NCBI GenBank assembly: GCA_000799755.1
Contig: JUHI01000005.1
Span: forward strand, 310,001 to 374,000
DNA: 64,000 bases
Reading direction: 5' to 3'
Source of the DNA: Martinezella tropici
GTDB taxonomy: Bacteria > Pseudomonadota > Alphaproteobacteria > Rhizobiales > Rhizobiaceae
Position numbers and translations under genes: made by a program. Position 1 is the first letter of the stretch, and every line of letters starts with the position of its first letter. Below, in pieces: positions 43,738 through 52,146 of this stretch. Below the pieces are notes generated by a model that was given only the letters and a program-made list of their open reading frames with translations, made no database searches and was not told the DNA's origin.

Positions 43738-45300
43738 ATGAACCCTGTGGAAAAGGCCAGTTTTGCGGATGCGACCCACCAGCTGGCGCCAGCCGACAGC
43801 AGTCGATCTTTCTCCGACTATTGGTGGGTGCCTGCGATCCTGGCCATATATTTTGCGGCGCAGACCGCCATCCGCATCGCCATCTCCAATTCGCTGCGGA
43901 TTGACGAAGCACAGCAATTTCTGGTGAGCCAATGGCTTGCTTGGGGATATGACGCCCAGCCGCCGCTGTACAATTGGATTCAGTACGGCATCTTCGAAGT
44001 GTTCGGCACGAGCGTGGCATCGCTCGTCATATTCAAGAACATTCTGCTCTTTCTCGTCTATTTCGCCTATTACAGGCTCCTGAGATTGCTTCTGGTCGAC
44101 AAGAGGCTGGCGGCGGTCGGGGCACTATCGCTCCTGACGATGCCACAGATGTTCTGGCAGGCGCAGAGAGACCTGACACATACCGTCGCCACCCTGCTTG
44201 CGGTGATCATGGTTATCCACTTCGTTGTGGTCACGATCCGGCGACCGACGGTCGCCTCCTATGCGATGATCGGTCTGTGGGCCGGGCTTGGAATGCTCAC
44301 CAAGTACAATTTCGCTCTCGTTGTCATCAGCGTGCTGGTTGCCACGTTCTTTCATCCGGAGGGGCGAAAAAGGCTCCTGGACAAGCGGCTCCTGCTGACG
44401 CTTTCCATCGCCGTCTTGATGTTCCTGCCGCATGCGGTGTGGATGGTGTCCAACATGGACCGCGTCCTGACAACGACCGTCCACACGATGTCGGCCCAAG
44501 ACGCTGGCAACAAGCTTTCCGATATCGGCGTCGGGCTTGTCGAACTGCTCAAGACGGGCGTCGCGATCGTGATCCCGACGACGGTGATCTTTCTATTGAT
44601 CTTTCGCCAGTCATTCCTGCGGTCGCTGCGCGCCAAAAGCGAGTGGAGCGATTTCGTAGGACGGATACTTGTCAGCACTCTCGTTATCCTGTTGGGGTTG
44701 ATACTGGCGATAACCCTCACCGAGTTTCGTGACCGCTGGCTGCTTCCGTTCCTGTTTCTGCTGCCGCTTTATTTTTGTCTGAAGCTCGATGCCGCCGGAA
44801 AACAAAGCCAAGCCGACATAAAGAAGTTCCTTTATGTGCCTGCCGCCATGATCGTGGCGCTACCCCTGATAATAGCGGGCGGCGTCCTTTTTGCGCGATT
44901 TTTTCATTCCTATGAGCATTTGAACACGCCTTATGGAACCTTCGTGGACAAGGTCATTGAAGCTGAAGGAAAGCAACCGACGGCAGTCGTGACCACGACC
45001 TGGCTCAAGGCGGGCAATATCCGCGTCAACATGCCGTATACGCGTGTGATCTCCACCGAGTATCCTCAATCGGATCTAAGCCGGGAGTTCATAGGAGACG
45101 GCCCGGTCCTCCTGGTCTGGAACGAGCGGGACGGACGTCAGTCAGGCATGCCGGATGCCTTGAAGCGATGGTTCACGTCGAAATTCGGCGAGACGGCACA
45201 GCTGCCATCGCAACAGGATATCGCTCTTCCCTATTACTATGGGAAAGATCCCGATCGCTACCATTTCGGATATGCGTGGTATGATCCGAAGCCGCAATAG
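43738..45300 (+). CDS. glycosyltransferase family 39 / ArnT-like membrane protein
   Basis: 520 residues with about 10 membrane segments and a soluble C-terminal domain. The GT-C signature acid pair is visible early (LRIDEAQQFLVSQWLAWGYD, then AQPPLYNW), matching ArnT/PMT enzymes that use polyprenyl-phosphate-linked sugars in the periplasm. Possible role: sugar or aminosugar transfer to lipid A or other envelope glycans. ATG 43738 is used without a strong ribosome-binding site. Monocistronic; no lipid A locus nearby, so the acceptor is unknown. Confidence 0.85.
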   Translation: MNPVEKASFADATHQLAPADSSRSFSDYWWVPAILAIYFAAQTAIRIAISNSLRIDEAQQFLVSQWLAWGYDAQPPLYNWIQYGIFEVFGTSVASLVIFKNILLFLVYFAYYRLLRLLLVDKRLAAVGALSLLTMPQMFWQAQRDLTHTVATLLAVIMVIHFVVVTIRRPTVASYAMIGLWAGLGMLTKYNFALVVISVLVATFFHPEGRKRLLDKRLLLTLSIAVLMFLPHAVWMVSNMDRVLTTTVHTMSAQDAGNKLSDIGVGLVELLKTGVAIVIPTTVIFLLIFRQSFLRSLRAKSEWSDFVGRILVSTLVILLGLILAITLTEFRDRWLLPFLFLLPLYFCLKLDAAGKQSQADIKKFLYVPAAMIVALPLIIAGGVLFARFFHSYEHLNTPYGTFVDKVIEAEGKQPTAVVTTTWLKAGNIRVNMPYTRVISTEYPQSDLSREFIGDGPVLLVWNERDGRQSGMPDALKRWFTSKFGETAQLPSQQDIALPYYYGKDPDRYHFGYAWYDPKPQ

Positions 45301-45301
45301 C

Positions 45302-45321
45302 CCGCGAAAGCGCGGTTGTTT
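45302..45321 (+). terminator. weak terminator after the GT39 gene
   Basis: CCGCG-AAAG-CGCGG followed by TTGTTT, just 2 nt past the stop codon. The short stem with T-rich tail suggests a modest intrinsic terminator. Confidence 0.45.
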
Positions 45322-45375
45322 GCGCATGCCAGGGGGAGAAACCGTCGAGCAGTTCCAGCGCTAGCTGCTGCAAGC

Positions 45376-45651
45376 TCAAGCAAGCAAGTTGAGACCTGCG
45401 GCGACAAATCCCAGCCAAAGGGCTTCGCTCCAGTGATTGAAGCTCTCCGCATAAAAGCGCTGGCGGGTAAGGGCGGCAACCACAATCATAAGAAATGCAT
45501 ATAGCACGAGACATCTCGAAGCCGACAGCAGATGGCTGGATTTTGAAAACAGGGAAATCGCGAATGCGATATTGCATTTCCATATGAATCTGCTGATCGT
45601 CGCCTTCGATATCTGATCCAATTCAACGGGCTTCAATTCTTGGATACTCAC
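45376..45651 (-). CDS. small hypothetical membrane protein
   Basis: 91 residues starting at GTG 45651, with two hydrophobic stretches (about residues 45-62 and 74-91). No motif recognised. Weak ribosome-binding site. Lies 25 nt after another small membrane-protein gene on the same strand; the two may form a pair. Confidence 0.4.
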   Translation of the reverse strand: MSIQELKPVELDQISKATISRFIWKCNIAFAISLFSKSSHLLSASRCLVLYAFLMIVVAALTRQRFYAESFNHWSEALWLGFVAAGLNLLA

Positions 45652-45676
45652 TGTATCGCTTGGACGTATGAGGCAT

Positions 45677-45865
45677 TCAATGCACGGCTAGGAGCACGCA
45701 TGTCAGCGCTGCGAAGACAATCGCCAATACGATAATGAGCCGGGCAAACATCCACAGATCGCCCGTGTCGTCTAAGTTGGATGTCGCAGCAACAGGGATC
45801 GCCGACGAAGGATGTGCCGGGCGTGCACGCTCCACAATATAATATGCCCACCAACGACCATACAT
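45677..45865 (-). CDS. small hypothetical single-span membrane protein
   Basis: 62 residues: an N-terminal WW-Y-rich segment (MYGRWWAYYIVERARP) and one C-terminal membrane helix (MFARLIIVLAIVFAALTCVL). ATG 45865 has GAGGGA 6 nt upstream, which supports translation. Function unknown. Confidence 0.5.
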   Translation of the reverse strand: MYGRWWAYYIVERARPAHPSSAIPVAATSNLDDTGDLWMFARLIIVLAIVFAALTCVLLAVH

Positions 45866-46044
45866 CGCCAATCCCTCCGAAAGAGCCACCATTCGACGCG
45901 AGCGGTCGAGAGTTCGACCGCGCCATTTAACGGTATCGACTACGGCATAGGTTTTCGATTGGACTGGCTGTGGCGCGATATAAGTATTTCACAATGCCGA
46001 CCAAGGAGATGTCGACGCCCCGCAGCAGCCGGCCATGCGGCCGG

Positions 46045-46665
46045 TCAGCGCTCCAGCGCACCCTTTCCGGCGAGAATATGATTGCGGAACTTCACAATCC
46101 GCGCGCTTCGCGTTTCAGACTTCTTCACCGAGTTGAGATTGATCACATAGCTCTTCTTTCGTCCCGGCGTCAGATCATGGAAAGCCTCCGCAAGCTCTGG
46201 ATCGGAATCCAGGGCCTCGATCAACTCGTCCGGCAATTCGACTTCCACCACTTCCTTCTTTGGCTTAATGCCGGCCTCAGCATAGACCATTGCCTCCTTC
46301 AGATAGGATCGAATGATGGGCTCCATCTGCGCGACGGCGGCATTGCTCACAAAGCGGATCATATCGGCGTGCTGGGTATTCTGCCCTTGCTTTTCGAGCA
46401 CGCCCTCAGGGTCCTTCATCAATGCCGCATTAAAAAAGCTGGCGCGAAAATCGCCGCGAAAGGCACCGATGATGACGATGTTTCGCCCCGCATGCATGTA
46501 GCACGGATGAGCCCATTTCAGCGTCTCGACGAGACCCACTTCCAGACAGATCCGGCGCAATTCGTTCAAGCCATCAATCCACAGTCTTGTCGAACAGTCG
46601 GCCGTCGCAAAGCGTTCGCAGCGTCCGCATCCCTTGGTAAAGAAGTCCTCGATATCGGTGATCAT
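46045..46665 (-). CDS. YdeI/OmpD-associated (DUF1801-type) protein
   Basis: 206-residue cytoplasmic protein. N-terminal DUF1801-like fold (LVETLKWAHPCYMHAGRNIV, GAFRGDFRASFFNAALM) and a C-terminal YdeI tail with the bacteriocin-resistance signature (ELPDELIEALDSDPELAEAF, TPGRKKSYV). Role unknown; relatives are stress- or polymyxin-related. ATG 46665 has AAGG 3 nt upstream. Isolated gene. Confidence 0.8.
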   Translation of the reverse strand: MITDIEDFFTKGCGRCERFATADCSTRLWIDGLNELRRICLEVGLVETLKWAHPCYMHAGRNIVIIGAFRGDFRASFFNAALMKDPEGVLEKQGQNTQHADMIRFVSNAAVAQMEPIIRSYLKEAMVYAEAGIKPKKEVVEVELPDELIEALDSDPELAEAFHDLTPGRKKSYVINLNSVKKSETRSARIVKFRNHILAGKGALER

Positions 46666-46789
46666 GTCCTTGCCCACTTCATAATTCTGCTGGTTGACGT
46701 GCCCGCACGGAACCGAAAAACTGATGCAAGCAAGCGACCGCAATATGCTCGCATGATTGCATCCGGGACTTTATCCGCGCTGGTCCCAC

Positions 46790-47215
46790 TTACTCCCGCA
46801 GGACCTCGTCCAGTCTTTCAAGAAACTGCCGCCATCCGGCTCTGGCGCCTCCATAGGCCTGCTTCTGACCCGGCCGGAAGCCGACCTGCTCCATGCGCAG
46901 ATGCGTTCCCCTTTCCGTCTGCACGAGCGTAAACGTCACGACGCTCTTCAGATCGAAAGAAGGATCATCGTGCGCGAAATTCCATCGGTAAGACAGCTTG
47001 CTGTTCGGCTCGACGACGAGCACTTCGCAATCCAAGACACCTCCCCAGTCGCTACGAAAGGTAAAGCGGTGGCCAAGGATAGGAGCAAAGTCGTTCTTCA
47101 TCAGCCACTCGGTGATCAGATGCGGCTGGGTCAGCGCGCGCCAGACCTTTTCCGGCGGATGCGCAATGTCGCGCTCGACCGTGACAGTGCGCACTGCATC
47201 TGGCGCCTCAGTCAT
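46790..47215 (-). CDS. SRPBCC family protein (AHSA1/CalC-like)
   Basis: 141 residues of the START-like AHSA1 group: VTVERDIAHPPEKVWRALTQ, LITEWLMKNDF, YRWNF, and a C-terminal helix (GWRQFLERLDEVL). Forms a hydrophobic ligand pocket; ligand unknown. Its ATG overlaps the ArsR stop (47212-47215), so expression follows the regulator. ArsR-SRPBCC pairs of this kind are common. Confidence 0.88.
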   Translation of the reverse strand: MTEAPDAVRTVTVERDIAHPPEKVWRALTQPHLITEWLMKNDFAPILGHRFTFRSDWGGVLDCEVLVVEPNSKLSYRWNFAHDDPSFDLKSVVTFTLVQTERGTHLRMEQVGFRPGQKQAYGGARAGWRQFLERLDEVLRE

Positions 47216-47535
47216 TGATCCATCCTATCGAGCAAGTCTTCCAGATCGTCGAACTTGCCCTCCCAGAAGCCGACCATCTCGCTCGTCCAGTCGAGCAATG
47301 GGGCAAGCGCATTGCGCTTAACGCTATAGTGCGTCTGGCGTCCCTCGTGCCGGTCACACACCAGCCCCGCCTGTTTCAAAACGGCCAGATGCTTCGAGAC
47401 ACCCGGCTGGGAGACCCTGGCATAGGTCGTGAGCGCGACGACGGTCTGATCGCCGGCACGGCACAAACGCTCGAAGATCGCCCGCCGCGTCGGATCGGCG
47501 AGCGCTCGGAAGATAGGATCATGGGCATTGGTCAT
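47212..47535 (-). CDS. ArsR family transcriptional regulator
   Basis: 107-residue winged-helix repressor: IFRALADPTRRAIFERL, then the recognition helix in VSQPGVSKHLAVLKQAGLV. No cysteine-rich metal site is visible, so it is probably not an arsenic sensor. It is cotranscribed with the SRPBCC gene and preceded by a nested dyad at 47541-47589 that is its likely operator. Confidence 0.9.
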   Translation of the reverse strand: MTNAHDPIFRALADPTRRAIFERLCRAGDQTVVALTTYARVSQPGVSKHLAVLKQAGLVCDRHEGRQTHYSVKRNALAPLLDWTSEMVGFWEGKFDDLEDLLDRMDQ

Positions 47536-47540
47536 GACAA

Positions 47541-47589
47541 TTCATAACTCTTTGGCTATTGATTAGACCAATAGCTGGTGAGCTATGAA
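47541..47589. promoter_or_regulatory. nested inverted repeat upstream of arsR
   Basis: Outer arms TTCATAACTC (47541-47550) and GAGCTATGAA (47580-47589), 9 of 10 complementary; inner arms GGCTATTG (47554-47561) and CAATAGCT (47569-47576), 7 of 8, all sharing one centre near ATTAGAC. It ends 6 nt before the arsR start. Suits two repressor dimers or overlapping promoter control. Confidence 0.55.
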
Positions 47590-47620
47590 TGAGTCAAGTG
47601 CCGACCGGTCGCTGAGATTT

Positions 47621-48418
47621 TCAGGCGCTCACGCCCAGCGTCCGCAGGAAATCCACATCGTCGCCGATTAGCGCGTCGACCAGCCGGTCCTGGACACAGC
47701 TTCGAATCATAGGAAGCGGGTCGCGGCCGCCCTGCCAGAAGATGGCAAGCTTTTCCGGCAGCGGCAGGCTCAGACGCACGGCAATGCCGGCCTCCTGCAG
47801 CGCCTCGGCGTCAGCCCGGTGAAAGCGGTTCAGTTCCAGCGAGACGCCGTCAATGCTACCTGCGCGCATCGAGGCAACAATGTCCACGGGACGATGGTGA
47901 ATGATCGCTTCCGTTTGTAGACGTGGCTCGATCTCCTTTACGCGCAACAGGTCGATATGGTCGAAGGAGGATATGGCAACATGGTCGAAAGCGTCGAGCT
48001 CCTTCAACGTGCCGATCATGAGATCGATAAGACGATCGGCGCGTTCAGGCTCCTTCATTTCGATTGCAAGGCGCGTATCAGTCTGCTTGGCCCATAACAG
48101 CGTATCGGCAAGTGTCGGCACGCGGGTCCCGGTAAAGCGCGGGTCGAATTTCGCGCCGGCATCGAGCGAAAGAATGTGCTCGAGATCCTGATCGGCGACA
48201 AAGCCGAAGCCATTGGTCGTGCGATCCAGCGTTCTGTCGTGGATCACAACGATCTGGTCGTCACGCGTCAGCATGAGGTCGATTTCGCACTCGTTGGCGC
48301 CTGCATCCACGGCCTTTTGGAAGGCGAAAACGGTGTTTTCCGGGAACCGTCGGCTGAAACCGCGATGAGCGGCGATGCGCAGCGAACCATGGCGGGCGGC
48401 GTGAAGGGGCAAGGGCAA
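47621..48418 (-). CDS. glycerophosphodiester phosphodiesterase family protein
   Basis: 265-residue TIM-barrel GDPD enzyme. Catalytic and metal residues: HRGFSRRFPENT, the EID of NECEIDLMLTRD, and VVIHD. It would split glycerophosphodiesters or similar sugar phosphodiesters to an alcohol and a phosphomonoester. No signal peptide, so it acts after import. Start is a TTG at 48418 with GGAG 7 nt upstream; no earlier ATG is in the frame. Last gene of the peptide-type ABC operon, 37 nt after the permease, as in the accF position of the agrocinopine operon. Confidence 0.9.
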   Translation of the reverse strand: MPLPLHAARHGSLRIAAHRGFSRRFPENTVFAFQKAVDAGANECEIDLMLTRDDQIVVIHDRTLDRTTNGFGFVADQDLEHILSLDAGAKFDPRFTGTRVPTLADTLLWAKQTDTRLAIEMKEPERADRLIDLMIGTLKELDAFDHVAISSFDHIDLLRVKEIEPRLQTEAIIHHRPVDIVASMRAGSIDGVSLELNRFHRADAEALQEAGIAVRLSLPLPEKLAIFWQGGRDPLPMIRSCVQDRLVDALIGDDVDFLRTLGVSA

Positions 48419-48455
48419 TGCAACTCTCCTTGGAAATCAGTTCTTTAAGGGCAAT

Positions 48456-49346
48456 CTAGCGAAGGGTCGGATCGAGAACGTCGCGCAGATAGTCGCCTAT
48501 CAGGCTGATCGACAGCGACAGGAAGAAGATCACCATGCCCGGCAGGATCGCGATCCACCATTCGGTCATCACATAGTCGCGACCCGCGCCGACCATGCTG
48601 CCGAGGCTGACGAGCGGCGGCTGGATGCCGAGGCCGAGAAAGCTCAGCGCCGATTCCTGCAAAAGGATCTCAGGCAAGACGATCGTCAGGTTGACGAGGA
48701 CGACGGAGAGGATGTTGGGCAGCACATGCAGGAAGGCGATACGCCCTGTCCCGGCGCCATTGCGCCTCAAGGCGGCGACATAGCCACGCTCCAGTTCCAG
48801 CCCGGCCATCGTGCGCACCAGCCGCGCATAACGCTCCCAGCCGTAAAGGCCGAGCAACGCCATGAAAAGCCATAGGTTATCGCCGAAGAAGGCGAGAACG
48901 GCGAGCGCGATGATCAAGAATGGCATCGATGCCTGAAAATCCACCGCAATGCGGATCAGCATGTCGGCAAATCCGCGACCAAAGGCGGCAAGCAGTCCGA
49001 GCACCGTGCCGAGAGTCAGGCTGATTGCCGATGCGCCGAGCGCGATCAACAGGCTGGTGCGTAAACCATAGAAGATGCGGCTCAGAATATCGCGACCAAG
49101 CTCGTCGGTGCCGAGAATATGCTTGAACGAGCCGCCGAATAAGATCGGCGGCGCCTTGCGGGCGTGGAGGTCAATCTGCGCGAAGCCATGAGGCGCAAGC
49201 ACATTGGCGAAGATCGCAACCATGATGAAGGTCACGAGGATGATGGCGCAAATGGCCGTCATCAGATCGAAGCGCCGGCCGAGCCGGAAGGCTCTCTTTG
49301 ACCCGGTCTTCGGGGAAACGTCGGCGCCGGTCGCTGCATTGGCCAT
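48456..49346 (-). CDS. peptide/opine-type ABC transporter permease (DppC family)
   Basis: 296-residue inner-membrane permease with an N-terminal cytoplasmic lead, first membrane helix at ICAIILVTFIMVAIFANVLA, HILGTDELGRDILSRIFYG and the EAA-like segment GYVAALRRNGAGTGRIAFLH. Second permease of the importer encoded at 48456-53754. Follows its DppB partner after a 25-nt gap. Confidence 0.92.
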   Translation of the reverse strand: MANAATGADVSPKTGSKRAFRLGRRFDLMTAICAIILVTFIMVAIFANVLAPHGFAQIDLHARKAPPILFGGSFKHILGTDELGRDILSRIFYGLRTSLLIALGASAISLTLGTVLGLLAAFGRGFADMLIRIAVDFQASMPFLIIALAVLAFFGDNLWLFMALLGLYGWERYARLVRTMAGLELERGYVAALRRNGAGTGRIAFLHVLPNILSVVLVNLTIVLPEILLQESALSFLGLGIQPPLVSLGSMVGAGRDYVMTEWWIAILPGMVIFFLSLSISLIGDYLRDVLDPTLR

Positions 49347-49371
49347 GGCTGTTACCTTTCGAGACGGCCGA

Positions 49372-50298
49372 TCAAGCCGTTGTGCGATGCCGCAGGCGCG
49401 GATCGGCGAGAATGTAGAGGCAGTCGATCATGAGATTGGCGGCCACCATTGTTGCCGTGATCAGCAAGACGATGGTCTGCACCACGTTCAGATCGCGCTG
49501 CGCGACGGAGGAGACGAGAAAACGGCCGACACCTGGCCAGGCATAGACGCTTTCGACCACGGCCGCGCCGCCAATCATACCGCCGACCAGAAAGCCGAGC
49601 ATGGTCAGGAGCGGCAGGGCCGCATTCGGCATGATATGCCGCCAGAGAAGGGCGCTCTCGCCGATGCGCTTGGCGCGCGCTGCCAGGATATAACGCTGAC
49701 CCAGCACCTCCAACACGCTGGACCGGACGAAACGGGCGATGATGCCGGCATTATAGAGGCCGATCACCAGAACGGGCATGACGAGATGTGCCATCGTCGC
49801 TCCCCCGCCGCTTGGCAAGATCCGCAAGGTGACGGCGAAAAGCTGGATAAGAAGGATGGCGATCAGGAAATTCGGGAGCGAATGCATCAATACCGCCAGT
49901 GCCATGACGAAGCGGTCGATCAGGCCGCCGCGGTTACGCGCCGCCAGAATGCCGAGCGGCACGCCGGCGCCAAAGGCCAATATCAGGGCAGCGCCCATCA
50001 GCTCCAGCGTTGCGGGAACTTTCGATAGAACCAGTGCCAGCGCGTCCTGACCATTGAGGAGCGACGTACCGAAATCGCCACGCAGAAGATGGCCGAGATA
50101 AGCGAAATACTGGATATAGAGCGGCTGATCGAGACCCCATTGCTGTCGCATCAGCGCCACCACTTCCGGCGGCGTCTCAATGGGCAGCAAGGAATGCAGC
50201 GGGTCACCGCTGACCCGTAGGATGACGAAGGTGAAGGTCATCGCCAGGAACAGCGTCACGAGTGCTCTTAGAAACGCGCGCAGGATGGATTGAAGCAT
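49372..50298 (-). CDS. peptide/opine-type ABC transporter permease (DppB family)
   Basis: 308-residue permease. Start MLQSILRAFLRALVTLFLAM, FGTSLLNGQDALALVLSKVP (family loop) and GMIGGAAVVESVYAWPGVG near the C-terminus, the DppB hallmark. It follows the second ATPase gene after 10 nt. Confidence 0.92.
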   Translation of the reverse strand: MLQSILRAFLRALVTLFLAMTFTFVILRVSGDPLHSLLPIETPPEVVALMRQQWGLDQPLYIQYFAYLGHLLRGDFGTSLLNGQDALALVLSKVPATLELMGAALILAFGAGVPLGILAARNRGGLIDRFVMALAVLMHSLPNFLIAILLIQLFAVTLRILPSGGGATMAHLVMPVLVIGLYNAGIIARFVRSSVLEVLGQRYILAARAKRIGESALLWRHIMPNAALPLLTMLGFLVGGMIGGAAVVESVYAWPGVGRFLVSSVAQRDLNVVQTIVLLITATMVAANLMIDCLYILADPRLRHRTTA

Positions 50299-50308
50299 TG
50301 CCGTTCCC

Positions 50309-51178
50309 TCAAAGCGTTTCGAGCATGGCGGCTACCTGTCGCACCCTGCCACGCCGCCCGCGGGGAACGGCGGACAAAAGCTTGGCGGTATAGGGGTGGG
50401 CCGGATTTGCGAAGACATCCTCCGTCGGACCGGTTTCGACAATCGAGCCCGCCTCCATGATCGCCACGCGATGCGACACGTGACGGACCACCCGCACGTC
50501 ATGGCTGATGAAAAGCAGCGACAGGCCGCGTGCGCGCTGCAATTCAAGCAGGAGATTGAGCACCTGCGCCTGCACCGAGACGTCGAGCGCCGAGACCGGC
50601 TCGTCGCAAAGCAAAATTTGCGGCTCGACCACGAGAGCACGGGCGATCGCGACGCGCTGACGCTGACCACCTGAGAGCTGATGCGGAAACTTCCGCAGGG
50701 CGGAGACCGGCAGGCTCACAGCCTTGAATGTCTCCGCCGCGCGATCGAGCCTGCTTGCCGGATAGCCGATGCCGTGAATTGCCAACGTCTCCACGATCTG
50801 GTGGCCGACGCTCCGCCGCGGATCGAGCGCGCCCATCGTATCTTGTGAGATGACCTGCAGATGCTTCGCCAAGCCGCGCCGGTTCGGCTTCATCAGACTG
50901 TTGAAGGGCTGTCCGAAGAGGGTGATTTCGCCTGATGTCGGCGTGCGATCGCCGCAGAGCAACGAGGCAAGGGTGGATTTGCCGCAACCGGACTCGCCGA
51001 CAAGACCCAAGGTTTCGCCGGGCTTCAGTTCTAGGCTTACATCCTTGATCGCGTGAAATCCCCTCGCCCGTCCCGGCCAGAGCGAAAAGCCTGGCGCATA
51101 GGAAAATTGCAGATCACGGGCAGCAAGGGCTGCCTCCGCCTTCTGCATCTCGGCTGGCGTTTGCTTCTCAGGCGTCAT
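50309..51178 (-). CDS. peptide/opine-type ABC transporter ATP-binding protein (DppF family)
   Basis: 289 residues. Walker A GESGCGKST, Q-loop VISQDTMGALDPR, signature LSGGQRQR, Walker B ILLCDEPVSALD, switch FISHD. The C-terminal oligopeptide-ABC region (ANPAHPYTAKLLSAVP) is present but lacks the terminal cysteine cluster of many DppF proteins. ATG 51178 overlaps the first ATPase gene by 11 nt. Heterodimer with the next ATPase. Confidence 0.92.
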   Translation of the reverse strand: MTPEKQTPAEMQKAEAALAARDLQFSYAPGFSLWPGRARGFHAIKDVSLELKPGETLGLVGESGCGKSTLASLLCGDRTPTSGEITLFGQPFNSLMKPNRRGLAKHLQVISQDTMGALDPRRSVGHQIVETLAIHGIGYPASRLDRAAETFKAVSLPVSALRKFPHQLSGGQRQRVAIARALVVEPQILLCDEPVSALDVSVQAQVLNLLLELQRARGLSLLFISHDVRVVRHVSHRVAIMEAGSIVETGPTEDVFANPAHPYTAKLLSAVPRGRRGRVRQVAAMLETL

Positions 51179-52136
51179 GAGAACTCCATGGATTGAAGCA
51201 GGCAAGGGCTGCCGCGCCGGCAATCAGCGGCGGAACCATCGTTGCGCAAGCCGGCTCCGCGCGCGGGCAGCGGGGCGCAAAAGCGCAGGCCCGCGGCAGA
51301 TCGTGGTGGAATTTCAGTTCGCCGGGAATATCCGCAAGCCTCTGAAGCGGCCTGCCCCTCCCAGGCATCGCCTCCAGCAGCAGCCTTGTATAGGGATGGC
51401 GCGGGTTGTCGTAGAGGTTGTCCGTGCGATTGATCTCGACCAGCGACCCCGCATACATCACCGCGATACGGTCGCAGACTTCCGAGACGAGATCGAGATC
51501 GTGGCTGATGAAGATCATCGGAATGCCGCGCTCACGTACCGCCTTGACCAGGAGAGCGACGACCTGTGCCTGCACCGTCACGTCAAGCGCCGTCGTGGGT
51601 TCGTCGGCGATGATCAATCGCGGCTGCATGGCAAGCGCTGTCGCGATCATCACGCGCTGGCACATGCCGCCGGAAAATTGCGCGGGATAGGCATTGTAGC
51701 GTGTCTCTGGTTGCGAAATGGCGACTTCCGTCAGGAGCCGAAGCGCTTCTGTCCTGGCTTCCTTTGCCGACATGCCGGCGCTGACCGCCGCCTCTGCGAT
51801 CTGGGAGCCGATCGTGCGCACCGGGTCGAGACAGGAGACCGGCTCCTGAAAGATCAACCCGATCGGTGGCATCTTTATCCGCGACCGCGGACCGAGCTCG
51901 GCCGCGTCATACATGGCGTCCTGGAAGGAAATATAGCCCGTCGCGCTGGCGGTCGACCCCAGAAGACCCGCAAGCGCCAAGCAGGTTAGGCTCTTGCCTG
52001 ATCCGCTCTCACCGACGATGCCGAGGATTTCACCCTCGGCAAGATCGAAGGAGACGTTATTGACCGGGTGAAACCGGCTGGCGCCCGTTCCGAACGAGAC
52101 ACTCAGATTGTCGACCGAAAGAACGGGCGTCGCCAT
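51168..52136 (-). CDS. peptide/opine-type ABC transporter ATP-binding protein (DppD family)
   Basis: 322 residues. Walker A GESGSGKS, signature FSGGMCQR, Walker B LIIADEPTTALD, switch FISHDLDL, and the C-terminal cysteine motif (ACAFAPRCPRAEPAC, then CFNP) that binds an Fe-S cluster in some DppD relatives. ATG 52136 begins 10 nt after the binding-protein stop; an upstream TTG-led extension covers that gene and is not used. Confidence 0.92.
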   Translation of the reverse strand: MATPVLSVDNLSVSFGTGASRFHPVNNVSFDLAEGEILGIVGESGSGKSLTCLALAGLLGSTASATGYISFQDAMYDAAELGPRSRIKMPPIGLIFQEPVSCLDPVRTIGSQIAEAAVSAGMSAKEARTEALRLLTEVAISQPETRYNAYPAQFSGGMCQRVMIATALAMQPRLIIADEPTTALDVTVQAQVVALLVKAVRERGIPMIFISHDLDLVSEVCDRIAVMYAGSLVEINRTDNLYDNPRHPYTRLLLEAMPGRGRPLQRLADIPGELKFHHDLPRACAFAPRCPRAEPACATMVPPLIAGAAALACFNPWSSHDA

Positions 52137-52146
52137 GACCGACCGC

